A DNA stretch of 64,000 bases from an uncultured Alphaproteobacteria bacterium (lineage in GTDB: Bacteria > Pseudomonadota > Alphaproteobacteria > HIMB59): NCBI GenBank assembly GCA_902619375.1, contig CACNEB010000001.1:62001-126000 (forward strand), given 5' to 3'. Shown one piece after another: positions 26,900-38,614 of this stretch. The first letter of the stretch is position 1. Every line of letters begins with the position of its first letter. The translations under genes were made by a program, and so were the position numbers. The notes beneath the pieces are model-generated. The model saw nothing but the letters and a program-made list of their open reading frames with translations. It ran no database searches and had not been told where the DNA came from.

Positions 26900-27781
26900 A
26901 TGAACCAAACAATCAATAAATATTCAAAACAAATAATAATCGTAAATAGTATCTTTATATTATTTTGGCTTACTATATCAATTTTTCCTTTTATTTGGAC
27001 ACTCTGGGGTTCCTTCAAAGTAAAAGCAGATTTTTTCTCAAGAGCTGATTGGACATATGCTTTAAGTGGTTTTAATACTTTAATTGAAACAGGTGCCACG
27101 ACAACATTTAAAGCGTATTTAGAGTCATGGACAGAGGGCGAATTTGGAAGAGCTACAATGAATACAATGATTGTTACTGTGTCAGTAGTATCAATTTCAT
27201 TGTTTCTTGGAACTTTAGGTGCTTATGCTTTGTCTAGGTCAACGTTCAAATATACTTTTTATATTCTAATTATTGCTTTGATATTTAGAGCTATGCCACA
27301 CATTACTTTAGTATCAGGCTACTTATTTCCTTTTTTCCAATTAAATATATGGGGAATACTTCCAACTACAATTATTGTTTTGGTAGCTATAAACCAACCA
27401 TTTACTCTTTGGTTGCTGTACTCTTTTTTTAAAACTGTACCAAAAGAATTAGATGAAAGTGCTTTGATTGATGGTTGCTCATATTTTCAAGCATTTAGAT
27501 ATATTATTATGCCAGTAATGTGGCCTGGAGTTGTTACGGCAGGTTTATTTAGTATGATGTTGGCGTATAACGATTTTACAGTCACCGCATTGTTACTTAA
27601 TCAGCATAATTATACAATGGTGCCTAAAATTAATGCTTATCTCGGCACAGTAGAATACGGTGGGAATTATATGTGGGCAGTATCAAGTGTTGTTTCTGCG
27701 ACAGCCCCTTTATTTATGATTATATGGTTTTTTCAAAGACAATTAATCAGTGGTCTAACAGCTGGGGCTGTAAAAGGTTAA
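26900..27781 (+). CDS. CUT1 sugar ABC transporter permease (MalG-like)
   Basis: 293 residues with about six membrane helices. The EAA-type loop ESALIDGCSYFQAFRYIIMPVMWPG identifies the MalG family. It completes the membrane channel with the MalF-like partner. No ATP-binding subunit follows; the next gene is a glycerate kinase about 100 bases downstream. A shared MsmX/UgpC-type ATPase encoded elsewhere must be assumed. Confidence 0.9.
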   Translation: MNQTINKYSKQIIIVNSIFILFWLTISIFPFIWTLWGSFKVKADFFSRADWTYALSGFNTLIETGATTTFKAYLESWTEGEFGRATMNTMIVTVSVVSISLFLGTLGAYALSRSTFKYTFYILIIALIFRAMPHITLVSGYLFPFFQLNIWGILPTTIIVLVAINQPFTLWLLYSFFKTVPKELDESALIDGCSYFQAFRYIIMPVMWPGVVTAGLFSMMLAYNDFTVTALLLNQHNYTMVPKINAYLGTVEYGGNYMWAVSSVVSATAPLFMIIWFFQRQLISGLTAGAVKG

Positions 27782-27884
27782 TTTAAGTTATTTAAATTTT
27801 TTAAATCGAAATATCAAAGTATTTTTATTTTATCTGGTACATGTAATTTTAGTAAAATATCCTCTAAAATAATATTTATTATTA

Positions 27885-28739
27885 ATGTCAGAAATTAAAG
27901 CTAAATTAAAATTTACTCAAGATACACTGAAAAAATTAACAGGTAAGAATGTTAGTCATAATGAAATAAAAGATAATTACCTTAAATTATTATCTCACTT
28001 AAAATATAAGAAAACACTTATGATTGCAGGTTCCCAGGGTTCAGGCAAGTCTACTTTATCAGTTCTAATAAAAAAATTTTTTCTAAAATTTTACTCAAAG
28101 AATGTTGTTATATTAAGTATTGACGATTTTTATCTATCATCTTTTCAAAGAATACGATTGGCAAGAAAATTCAACACAGATTTATTTGAAACTAGGGGTG
28201 TACCTGGTACTCACAATTTAAAATTACTCGATAAAGTAATAAATAATTTAATGAAAAAGAAATTTCCAGTATATATTCCTGTCTTTGATAAAGTTACCGA
28301 CAATAAAAAAAATTATAGAAGAAAAATTAGTAAAGTAGATTTGTTAATTTTAGAGGGTTGGTGTGTTGGCTCAAAACCAATCGACATAAAATATTTAAAA
28401 ATGAACATTAATGACTTAGAAAAGAAGAATGACTCTAATTTAATTTGGAGGACTGCATATAACAGTGCCTTAAGTGACTACCAAAAACTTTTTAAAAAAT
28501 TCGATTATTATATATTTATAAAATTTCCAAATTGGGAATTTGTAATTGATTGGAAATATAAACAAGAATTAGATCTTCGATCAATAAAGAGCAATATTCG
28601 TCTGAAAAAAAAGCTCCAACAATTTATCAAATATTATCAAAAATTATCTAAATGGATGTCATTAACTACACCAAGTTATTGTAATGTTTTAATAACTTTA
28701 GATAGAAATCAATCAATTAAAAAAATCACATATAAATGA
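27885..28739 (+). CDS. D-glycerate 3-kinase, plant/yeast GLYK type
   Basis: 284 residues with a P-loop GSQGSGKST at 49-57. The GLYK hallmarks RGVPGTHNLKLL, PVFDKVTDNKKNYRRK and LILEGWCVGSKPI are all present. It should phosphorylate glycerate to 3-phosphoglycerate. In this operon that would recycle glycerate set free by the phosphorylase and also feed the glucosyl-3-phosphoglycerate synthase. The stop overlaps the next start (ATGA). Confidence 0.85.
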   Translation: MSEIKAKLKFTQDTLKKLTGKNVSHNEIKDNYLKLLSHLKYKKTLMIAGSQGSGKSTLSVLIKKFFLKFYSKNVVILSIDDFYLSSFQRIRLARKFNTDLFETRGVPGTHNLKLLDKVINNLMKKKFPVYIPVFDKVTDNKKNYRRKISKVDLLILEGWCVGSKPIDIKYLKMNINDLEKKNDSNLIWRTAYNSALSDYQKLFKKFDYYIFIKFPNWEFVIDWKYKQELDLRSIKSNIRLKKKLQQFIKYYQKLSKWMSLTTPSYCNVLITLDRNQSIKKITYK

Positions 28740-29569
28740 AAAGATATCTAATTTTTACTGATCTTGATGGAACTTTACTAGATCATGAAAACTATTCCTT
28801 TGGAGTTAATAAGAAAACGATTTCTACAATTATCAATAATAAAAATGAAATTATTTTTAACACTAGTAAAACATTTAGCGAATGTAAAAAATTACTTAAA
28901 GAATTAAAATTATTAAATATGCCTTTCAGTACTGAAAATGGTGCTGTTATATATTTTCCTAAAATTAGATTTAATAAAATTAAAAACTCATCTTCATTTG
29001 GAAGATATTGGAGTGTTCGAATTGCTAAATTATCTTCAAAGAATTGGTATCAATTTTTAAAACTGAAACAAAAAAAATATAATTTTTTCATTGCCCAAGA
29101 TCTCTCACCAAAGATTTTAAAAAAATACACAAATTTGAATAACACTAATATGATGCTAGATCGTGAGGCAAGTCAAATTATACTTTGGGAAGATAACTTA
29201 ACAAAATTAAAACTATTTAAAAAAGATCTTAAATCTGAAAAAGATGGAGTTTTGATTAAAGGGAGTAGGTTCATGCAAATTTCTTCTATATGCAACAAAA
29301 GAATAGCTAAAAAGCTAATATCTCATGCTTATGATATTCAATTTCGTGATAAACACTCAGTAAATACTATAGCTCTGGGTGACAGTAAAAATGATATTGA
29401 CATGTTAAATTCTTGTAAATACTCCTGCCTGATAAAAAATTCCTCCGACACATATCCAAAATTGCGTCTTAATAAAAAAAATGTTTTTAAATCATCAAAG
29501 ATAGCACCTGACGGTTGGAGTGAAGTCCTGTATAAATTAAATAAAACTTTAGAGAATAAGATTTTTTAA
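28736..29569 (+). CDS. Glucosyl-/mannosyl-3-phosphoglycerate phosphatase, HAD-IIB
   Basis: 277 residues of the MPGP branch of HAD phosphatases. Motif I is FTDLDGTLLD (D9 and D11). The family segment NGAVIYFP after FSTENG and the C-terminal ALGDSKNDIDML (acidic motif IV) are clear. The reaction would be removal of phosphate from glucosyl-3-phosphoglycerate. Assignment to glucosyl rather than mannosyl rests on the neighbouring GpgS-like gene and glucosylglycerate-type phosphorylase. It starts inside the glycerate kinase stop and ends 2 bases before the synthase gene. Confidence 0.82.
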   Translation: MKRYLIFTDLDGTLLDHENYSFGVNKKTISTIINNKNEIIFNTSKTFSECKKLLKELKLLNMPFSTENGAVIYFPKIRFNKIKNSSSFGRYWSVRIAKLSSKNWYQFLKLKQKKYNFFIAQDLSPKILKKYTNLNNTNMMLDREASQIILWEDNLTKLKLFKKDLKSEKDGVLIKGSRFMQISSICNKRIAKKLISHAYDIQFRDKHSVNTIALGDSKNDIDMLNSCKYSCLIKNSSDTYPKLRLNKKNVFKSSKIAPDGWSEVLYKLNKTLENKIF

Positions 29570-29571
29570 CC

Positions 29572-30783
29572 ATGCCTGATTTTCATCAAAACGGTGTTAT
29601 AGCTACCCTACATAATTTTAATTCGAAACCTATAGAGGAAATAGAAAAAGAACTTTTAGACTTCTCAAAAGTCTCACCCATGACTTTAATTCTTCCATCT
29701 TTGTATTCAGAATTAGAAAAGCCAGCTTTAACATATATTGTGAATACTTTAAAAAAAGTTAAATACATAAAAAATATTGTTATCGGTTTAGATCAAGCCA
29801 ATAAACAAGAATTTATAAAAGCTAAAAAATTTTTTTCAGTACTTCCTCAAAAAAAATACATCCTTTGGAATGATGGACCTAAATTAAAAAAAATAGATCA
29901 ACATTTATCTAAAATGGACCTTGCTCCTGCTGAAAAGGGGAAAGGAAGAAATATTTGGTACTGTATGGGATTTGTAATTTCTCTGAAAGAGTCAGGATCT
30001 GTTGCAATGCATGATTGTGATATAGTTACCTATGATAAAAATTTAGTGGCGAAACTATTTTACCCTGTTGCTAATCCAAAATTTTCATTTGATTTTTGTA
30101 AGGGTTTTTATCCTAGGGTTGCTCATAAATCCATGAATGGAAGAGTGACAAGGTTACTAGTTACACCTTTAGTTAAATCCTTACAAAAAATGGTTGGATT
30201 TAACGAATATTTAAATTTCTTAGATATATTTAAATATCCTCTGGCTGGTGAATTTTCATTTAAATATAATTTATTGAATGACATAAGAATTCCACATGAT
30301 TGGGGCCTTGAAATAGGAATACTCTCTGAAATGTATAGGAACTTTGCTAATAATAAAATTTGCCAAGTAGATATAGCAGATACCTATGAACATAAACACC
30401 AAGAGGTCTCTAAAAATAATCGGCAAAAGGGTTTATCTAAAATGACAATAGATATTTCTAAAGCTTTATTTAGAAAATTAGCTACCCAAGGTCATGTATT
30501 TTCTAATGAGAAGTTTAGAACACTAAAAGCAACATATTATAGATTAGCCCTTGATATGGTTCAGATTTATAAAACAGATGCAGAGATGAATGGATTAAAC
30601 TTCGATGTCCACAAAGAAGAGGAAATGGTTGAACTCTTTGCACAAAATATTATCGAAGCAGGAAAAATATTCCTAGACTCACCAAGTGAAAATCCAAACA
30701 TACCAACTTGGAGAAGAGTTGATAGTGCTGACCCAACTATTTTAAAATCTTTTAATGATGCCGTCATGGAAGATAACTCCTAA
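29572..30783 (+). CDS. gpgS: Glucosyl-3-phosphoglycerate synthase (GpgS-like, GT81)
   Basis: 403 residues of a retaining GT-A glycosyltransferase that would join NDP-glucose to 3-phosphoglycerate. The metal-binding DxD is D148-C-D150 in AMHDCDIVTY. The opening FHQNGVIATLHNF and the donor-site stretch GKGRNIWYCMGF match the GpgS/MpgS family. The length fits the family. The C-terminal part overlaps the start of the phosphorylase gene by up to 29 bases. I am more confident of the family than of the choice of glucose as donor. Confidence 0.83.
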   Translation: MPDFHQNGVIATLHNFNSKPIEEIEKELLDFSKVSPMTLILPSLYSELEKPALTYIVNTLKKVKYIKNIVIGLDQANKQEFIKAKKFFSVLPQKKYILWNDGPKLKKIDQHLSKMDLAPAEKGKGRNIWYCMGFVISLKESGSVAMHDCDIVTYDKNLVAKLFYPVANPKFSFDFCKGFYPRVAHKSMNGRVTRLLVTPLVKSLQKMVGFNEYLNFLDIFKYPLAGEFSFKYNLLNDIRIPHDWGLEIGILSEMYRNFANNKICQVDIADTYEHKHQEVSKNNRQKGLSKMTIDISKALFRKLATQGHVFSNEKFRTLKATYYRLALDMVQIYKTDAEMNGLNFDVHKEEEMVELFAQNIIEAGKIFLDSPSENPNIPTWRRVDSADPTILKSFNDAVMEDNS

Positions 30784-32509
30784 AGTGCAAGAAGAATTAA
30801 AAAATAATCTAAACATACATTTCCAAATAATTTACAAGGATATATTAGATCAAAACGAAATTTTGAAACTAATTAATAGAGTTCTTGATTTATTTCAAAA
30901 TAAAGACCTAGGTATTTCTGAACCTAATTGGTCTCAAAAAGATGTTTTCTTAATTACGTATGGTGACTCAATATATGAAGAAAAAAATAATAAATTAAAA
31001 ACTCTAAGCAAGTTCTTAGATAAGTATTGTAAAAAACAATTCAACAATTTACACATTCTACCTTTTTTTCCTTACAGTTCAGATGATGGATTTTCTATAA
31101 CTGATTATGAAGAAGTAAGGTCTGATTTAGGTGATTGGAAAGATATTAAATCACTATCAAAAAATTTTAGGATAATGAGTGATATAGTTATTAATCATGC
31201 ATCTATTGAAAGTAAATATTTTAAATCTTTTATTGAAAATAAAACTGAAACACAAAATTTTTTTATAAAACTTAAAAATAAACAAGGTTATGAACAAGTT
31301 GTTCGGCCTAGAAGCTCAGATCTTTTTAGAGAATTTGAAATTAATAAAGAAATTTATTATTTATGGTGTACTTTTAGCCACGATCAAGTTGACTTTAATT
31401 TTAAAAATCCTGAGGTTTTATTTTTCTTCATAAAGTTAATTCATTTATATCTTCAAAATGGTGTTAGAGTATTCAGGTTAGATGCCATTGCATTCCTTTG
31501 GAAAGAACATGACACCAACTGTCTAAACTTACCACAGACTCATGAAGTTGTGAAATTAATGAGAACACTTCTCAATGCTTTTAGTAAAAATACTTTACTT
31601 ATAACTGAAACAAATTTACCTAATTTAGAAAATCTTAGTTATTTCGGTGAAAACGATGAAGCAAATGCTGTATACAACTTTGCTCTACCACCCTTGCTAC
31701 TGTGGACTCTTGTGATGGGAGATAGCACAGCTCTTCGTAAATGGTCTATGGGCATGCCTCCTGCAAAAGATCATACATCTTATTTCAATTTCATAGCCTC
31801 TCATGATGGTATTGGCCTGAGACCGACAGAGGGAATTTTAACAGAAAAAGAAAGAAATAACTTAGTAGATATCATGACCGATTTTGGAGCAAAAACTACC
31901 AAAAGAAGAAAAACAGATAAGACCGAGACTGTTTATGAAATAAATATCTCACTCATAGATGCTATGAAAGGAACATTTCAAGGAAGTGATCATTTGCAAA
32001 TTGAAAGATTTATTTGTTGCCATGCAATAATGCTAGGACTTGAGGGCATACCAGCATTTTACATACATAGTATTTTGGGCTCTACAAATGACTATGAAAA
32101 GCTAGAGCAAACAAAAAATCATAGATCTATAAATAGAAGATCTTGGAAGTATGATGAAATTGATGGGTTACTTGCAAATACTGATACTTTTAATTCAAAG
32201 ATATATAATCAATTATCAAAATTAATTGAAATTAGAAAAAACCAATCTGCATTTCATCCAAATGCTACACAATTTACATTTAATTTAGGTAAGAACTTTT
32301 TTGGTTTTTGGAGACAAAGTCATGACAAAAGGCAATCAATTTTTTGTGTAAGCAATGTAACTAATGTGTTCCAATATTTAGATTTGTCAGAATTAAATCT
32401 AATAGCATCAAATGAATGGTGGGATTTAATCTCTAATGAGATAATTATTGATATCAAATCAACAATTACTCTAAAGGCCTATCAAACTATGTGGATTACA
32501 AATTACTAA
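30755..32509 (+). CDS. GH13_18 phosphorylase, probably glucosylglycerate phosphorylase
   Basis: 584 residues of the sucrose phosphorylase family. Catalytic residues by position are nucleophile D243 (VFRLDAIAF), acid/base E285 (LITETNLP) and D351 (ASHDGIGLRP). The opening domain has FFPYSSDDGFSITDY. These enzymes turn a glucoside and phosphate into glucose 1-phosphate and the aglycone. The upstream glycerate kinase, phosphatase and synthase argue for glucosylglycerate as substrate; sucrose is the main alternative. The start is uncertain: ATG at 30755 overlaps gpgS by 29 bases, and a GTG at 30785 directly after the gpgS stop is also plausible. Confidence 0.82.
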   Translation: MMPSWKITPKVQEELKNNLNIHFQIIYKDILDQNEILKLINRVLDLFQNKDLGISEPNWSQKDVFLITYGDSIYEEKNNKLKTLSKFLDKYCKKQFNNLHILPFFPYSSDDGFSITDYEEVRSDLGDWKDIKSLSKNFRIMSDIVINHASIESKYFKSFIENKTETQNFFIKLKNKQGYEQVVRPRSSDLFREFEINKEIYYLWCTFSHDQVDFNFKNPEVLFFFIKLIHLYLQNGVRVFRLDAIAFLWKEHDTNCLNLPQTHEVVKLMRTLLNAFSKNTLLITETNLPNLENLSYFGENDEANAVYNFALPPLLLWTLVMGDSTALRKWSMGMPPAKDHTSYFNFIASHDGIGLRPTEGILTEKERNNLVDIMTDFGAKTTKRRKTDKTETVYEINISLIDAMKGTFQGSDHLQIERFICCHAIMLGLEGIPAFYIHSILGSTNDYEKLEQTKNHRSINRRSWKYDEIDGLLANTDTFNSKIYNQLSKLIEIRKNQSAFHPNATQFTFNLGKNFFGFWRQSHDKRQSIFCVSNVTNVFQYLDLSELNLIASNEWWDLISNEIIIDIKSTITLKAYQTMWITNY

Positions 32510-32516
32510 TTAAAGA

Positions 32517-32535
32517 TTATGTCTTTTCGACATAA
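32517..32535 (+). terminator. Small hairpin after the phosphorylase gene
   Basis: TTATGTC pairs with GACATAA around TTTTC, 7 bp, just after the operon's last stop. A T-run follows only about 15 bases later, so this is a weak terminator candidate. Confidence 0.35.
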
Positions 32536-32596
32536 ACCTTAAAACTGAGACTTTTTTTCTATTACTTTCATTAAAAAATCTATGTTATATTTTGAT

Positions 32597-33910
32597 ATGA
32601 CCGATCCAAAAACATACAAATTTAACACTAAAACCTTACATAGTGGGCATCAGCCGGATAAAAATTTTGGCTCCCGTGCCGTTCCAATTTATCAAACAAC
32701 ATCATACTTGTTCCAAGACGCAGATCACGCAGCTGCTTTATTTAATCTAGAGGAGGGTGGACATATCTACAGCAGAATATCTAACCCAACTATATCTGTT
32801 CTTGAAGAAAGAGTTGCAGCTTTAGAGGGTGGCTCTGCTGCTTTAGCTACTGCCTCTGGTATGAGTGCAATGATGCTAGCTCTTTTAAATATTTGTAGCG
32901 CAGGAGATCATATTGTTTCTTCATCGCAATTGTATGGTGGATCTTTTAACTTACTGAGACTAACTTTAAAAAGATTTGGCATTGAAACAACTTTTGTTAA
33001 GCCCAGAGACACTGAGGGTTTTAAAAAAGCAATTCAACCAAATACAAAATGTATATGGGGTGAGTTGATTGGTAATCCTGGAATAGAAATTATGGATTTA
33101 CCTGAAATTTCCAAAATAGCAAAAGACGCTGGTATTCCTTTAATGGTCGATGGAACATTTAATACACCATATTTGTGTAATCTTTTTGAATTAGGTGCAG
33201 ATATAATCACACACTCTCTAACAAAATGGATGGCAGGTCATGGCACTTCTATGGGTGGTATCATTGTTGAAAAGGGTGACTTTGATTGGACTAAGGGAGA
33301 TAAGTTTCCAACAATGACTGAACCATATGATGGTTATCACGGTCTTTCTTTTGCAGAAGAATTTGGTCCAGCAGCATTTACTATGAGAGCAAGGGCAGAG
33401 GGCATGAGAGACTTTGGTCCATGTATGAGTCCAACAAACGCATTTAATATTTTAATAGGAATAGAAACTCTTTCAGTGAGAATGGAAAAGCATTTATCCA
33501 ATACTAAAATAATGGTTGATTATTTAAGTAAAAACCCAAGTGTTTCTTGGGTAAATCATCCAAGCTTACCGGATCACCCTGACCATAAAGTTGCTGCAAA
33601 ATTAATGCCCAAGGGCGCTGGCTCAATGATAGCTTTTGGAATTAAGGGGGGCAAAGAAGCTGGTCACGCATTTATAAACTCTCTAAAACTAACATCACAT
33701 TTAGCTAACGTTGGCGACGCAAAATCACTAGTTATTCACCCAGCATCTGCAACTCACTCTCAAATGGATAAAAAATCATTAGAGTTGGCAGGTTTGACTG
33801 AAGACATGATACGTTTTTCTGTTGGCTTGGAAGATATGGATGACATTATTAATGACTTTGAAAATGGTTTCAGAGCATCTCAAAAGCCTAGACTTGTAGC
33901 TTCTAAATGA
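32597..33910 (+). CDS. metY: O-acetylhomoserine sulfhydrylase (MetY-like)
   Basis: A Cys/Met-metabolism PLP enzyme of 437 residues from the chosen start. The PLP lysine is K210 in THSLTKWMAGHGTSMGG. The long insert FPTMTEPYDGYHGLSFAEEFGPAAF and length over 420 are typical of MetY rather than MetB/MetC. It would add sulfide to O-acetylhomoserine to make homocysteine. I prefer the ATG at 32597 (MTDPKTYKFNTKTLHSG), which matches family N-termini, over the ATG at 32582. It ends in ATGA, overlapping the hydrolase gene. Confidence 0.9.
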   Translation: MTDPKTYKFNTKTLHSGHQPDKNFGSRAVPIYQTTSYLFQDADHAAALFNLEEGGHIYSRISNPTISVLEERVAALEGGSAALATASGMSAMMLALLNICSAGDHIVSSSQLYGGSFNLLRLTLKRFGIETTFVKPRDTEGFKKAIQPNTKCIWGELIGNPGIEIMDLPEISKIAKDAGIPLMVDGTFNTPYLCNLFELGADIITHSLTKWMAGHGTSMGGIIVEKGDFDWTKGDKFPTMTEPYDGYHGLSFAEEFGPAAFTMRARAEGMRDFGPCMSPTNAFNILIGIETLSVRMEKHLSNTKIMVDYLSKNPSVSWVNHPSLPDHPDHKVAAKLMPKGAGSMIAFGIKGGKEAGHAFINSLKLTSHLANVGDAKSLVIHPASATHSQMDKKSLELAGLTEDMIRFSVGLEDMDDIINDFENGFRASQKPRLVASK

Positions 33911-34716
33911 AGCTTAAAGTTAATGGAAAAGAGGCATATTACACATCCAGTGGAAGAGAAATAGATAAAAATCAACCCTCGATTGTATTTGTTCACGGTA
34001 GTGGTTTGAGCCACGTCACATGGGTGCTTCAAACAAGATACTTTGCATTTCACGGTTACAATACAATTGCAGTAGATTTGCCTGGCCATGGTGACTCCGA
34101 AGGACCACCATTAAAAACGATTGAGGAGATGGCTGATTGGGTTGCAGACCTATTAACAGCTTTGGGAATTGATAAAGCATCGTACGTCGGTCATTCACAG
34201 GGATGTTTAGTGGGATTAGAATTTGCACAAAGACATCCTGAGAAATTAGATTTACTTGCACTAATCAATGGATCTATGTCAATGAAGATGAACACTGAAC
34301 TTTTAGACTTAGCATTAAATAAAGATCAAAAAGCAGTTGATCTTATGATGGATTGGGTGCATGGACCTTTGGGCCATAAAGGTGGCCATCCTGTTCCAGG
34401 ATTAAGCCATTTAGGTATGGGTGGTCAGCTAGTATCTTCAAATAATGACGGAACTCTTGGTGCAGACTTCAATGCTTGCGATAAATATACTAATGGAGAA
34501 ACTGCTGCTAAAAGTATTAAACACCCAACTTTATGTATCGTAGGCAAACATGATAAAATGACTCCTAAAAAAGTGGGTCTAGAATTAGCTTCAAATATAG
34601 AGGGATCAAAAACAGTTGTTCTAGAAGAGTCTGGACATATGTCTATTTTAGAAACGGCGAGTGAAACTAAAAATATTTTAAAAAATTTCTTTAAAGAAAA
34701 TAGTCGTGCTTCATAA
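33907..34716 (+). CDS. Alpha/beta-hydrolase
   Basis: 269 residues of the alpha/beta-hydrolase fold. The oxyanion region is VFVHGSGLSHVTWV, the nucleophile elbow is GHSQGCLVG, the acid is probably in CIVGKHDKMTP, and the histidine is in LEESGHMSIL. The substrate is unknown. It is coupled to metY by a 4-base overlap and to the GFA-like gene by an 11-base overlap, so all three are one operon. A thioester or homoserine O-acyl substrate would fit the context, but the sequence does not show it. Confidence 0.85.
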   Translation: MKLKVNGKEAYYTSSGREIDKNQPSIVFVHGSGLSHVTWVLQTRYFAFHGYNTIAVDLPGHGDSEGPPLKTIEEMADWVADLLTALGIDKASYVGHSQGCLVGLEFAQRHPEKLDLLALINGSMSMKMNTELLDLALNKDQKAVDLMMDWVHGPLGHKGGHPVPGLSHLGMGGQLVSSNNDGTLGADFNACDKYTNGETAAKSIKHPTLCIVGKHDKMTPKKVGLELASNIEGSKTVVLEESGHMSILETASETKNILKNFFKENSRAS

Positions 34717-35050
34717 AGGATCGTGTCACTGTAAAGCTATTGAGTTTGAGATTGACTCTGATCTTGAAAAAATAATGCAATGCAATTGCTCCATTTGTAT
34801 TAGAAAAAATGCAAAAATGATAATGGTTCCTAAATCTAATTTTAAACTTTTAAAGGGAAAAGAAGATCTATCTCTTTATCAATTTAATCTAAACTTAGCT
34901 GAACATTTTTTTTGCAAGCATTGCGGGATATACACTCATCACAATAGAAGAACTGATCCAAACGGTATGGGTATTAATCTAGGGTGCTTAGATGATGTAG
35001 ATCCACTAGACTATGAAGCTGGTCTCAATGACGGAAGAAAACTATCCTAG
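34706..35050 (+). CDS. GFA (Mss4-like) zinc-binding protein
   Basis: 114 residues of the glutathione-dependent formaldehyde-activating/CENP-V family. The zinc cysteines appear as GSCHCKAI, CNCSIC and FCKHCGIYTHH in the canonical order. It starts with GTG inside the end of the hydrolase gene. Family members bind zinc and sometimes S-hydroxymethylglutathione, but most have no proven activity. Neighbouring metY suggests a role with small thiols, which is inference only. Confidence 0.85.
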   Translation: MLHKGSCHCKAIEFEIDSDLEKIMQCNCSICIRKNAKMIMVPKSNFKLLKGKEDLSLYQFNLNLAEHFFCKHCGIYTHHNRRTDPNGMGINLGCLDDVDPLDYEAGLNDGRKLS

Positions 35051-35072
35051 TCAGATCTTGATTTTAATATAA

Positions 35073-38091
<3,019 letters not shown>

Positions 38092-38095
<4 letters not shown>

Positions 38096-38520
38096 ATTTA
38101 GATATTACAAAATTATCAATTGATGAATTAAAAACATTTAAGAAATTTAATAGAGAATTTTTACCAAAAATTAAAAAATTAGATTTTAATTTTGCTGATA
38201 TGAAAAAAGGAGAATTAATGCTCATATCAACCCCAAAAGATATTATAAAATTTATTAAAAAAACTCCCTCTACCAAAAAGTATAACTTTAAAGATATTAG
38301 ACTAAAATTGGCTAAAAAAAGTAAAGCGGACAATACTTGTCCAGTAACTTTTGGTATATTTCTAAGATTGGCAATAGATTATTCACTTATAGAAACAAAA
38401 TATTTAAAACTTGAATGCCCCAACTTTCCTTTTTGGAGAGTTGAATACGATAAAAAAAGTAATGTTTATAAGAAAATAAGAAATTTTGATAATCTACTTA
38501 AAAAATATGATGGTCATTAA
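38092..38520 (+). CDS. Small MGMT-family-like protein between the guaA repeats
   Basis: About 142 residues from the ATG overlapping the guaA stop (AATGA). The track starts two codons earlier at a GTG. The segment MLISTPKDIIKFIKKTP, then LAKKSKADNTCPVTFGIFLRLAIDYS and FPFWRVEYD, resembles a little-studied group often labelled MGMT family, with conserved TCPxTxGIFLRI and PYWRV. It is not a normal alkyltransferase: the PCHR motif is missing. The gene lies exactly between the two copies of the guaA end and may have come in with them. The family call is from memory of the motif and moderately uncertain. Confidence 0.55.
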
Positions 38521-38587
38521 ACTTACACAAAACTTACACAATTTAAAAAATAGCTTTAAAATAGTTGATAAACAATGATATTTTTAG

Positions 38588-38608
38588 CATCTACTATTGA
38601 ATGGGAAT
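38588..38608 (+). repeat. att-like direct repeat, copy 2
   Basis: CATCTACTATTGAATGGGAAT, a 20/21 match to the guaA 3' end at 38073-38093. It stands directly before the FG-GAP gene and is followed by TAA in the guaA frame, so it even preserves the sense STIEWE-stop. There is no guaA coding sequence before it. Confidence 0.7.
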
Positions 38609-38614
38609 AAAGAA

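Noticed and set aside
32509-32600. Possible SAM-II/SAM-V riboswitch upstream of metY
   Set aside because: metY in marine Alphaproteobacteria often has one, but I could not find the core elements in this gap; only a 7-bp hairpin is present.
38521-38541. Tandem ACTTACACAA repeat between the small MGMT-like gene and the FG-GAP gene
   Set aside because: Two short units only, without a consistent array; not enough for an origin or CRISPR.
38597-38614. Using the TTG at 38597 as start of the FG-GAP protein
   Set aside because: The extra residues are translated att-like repeat and would stand in front of a normal signal peptide; the ATG at 38615 is better.
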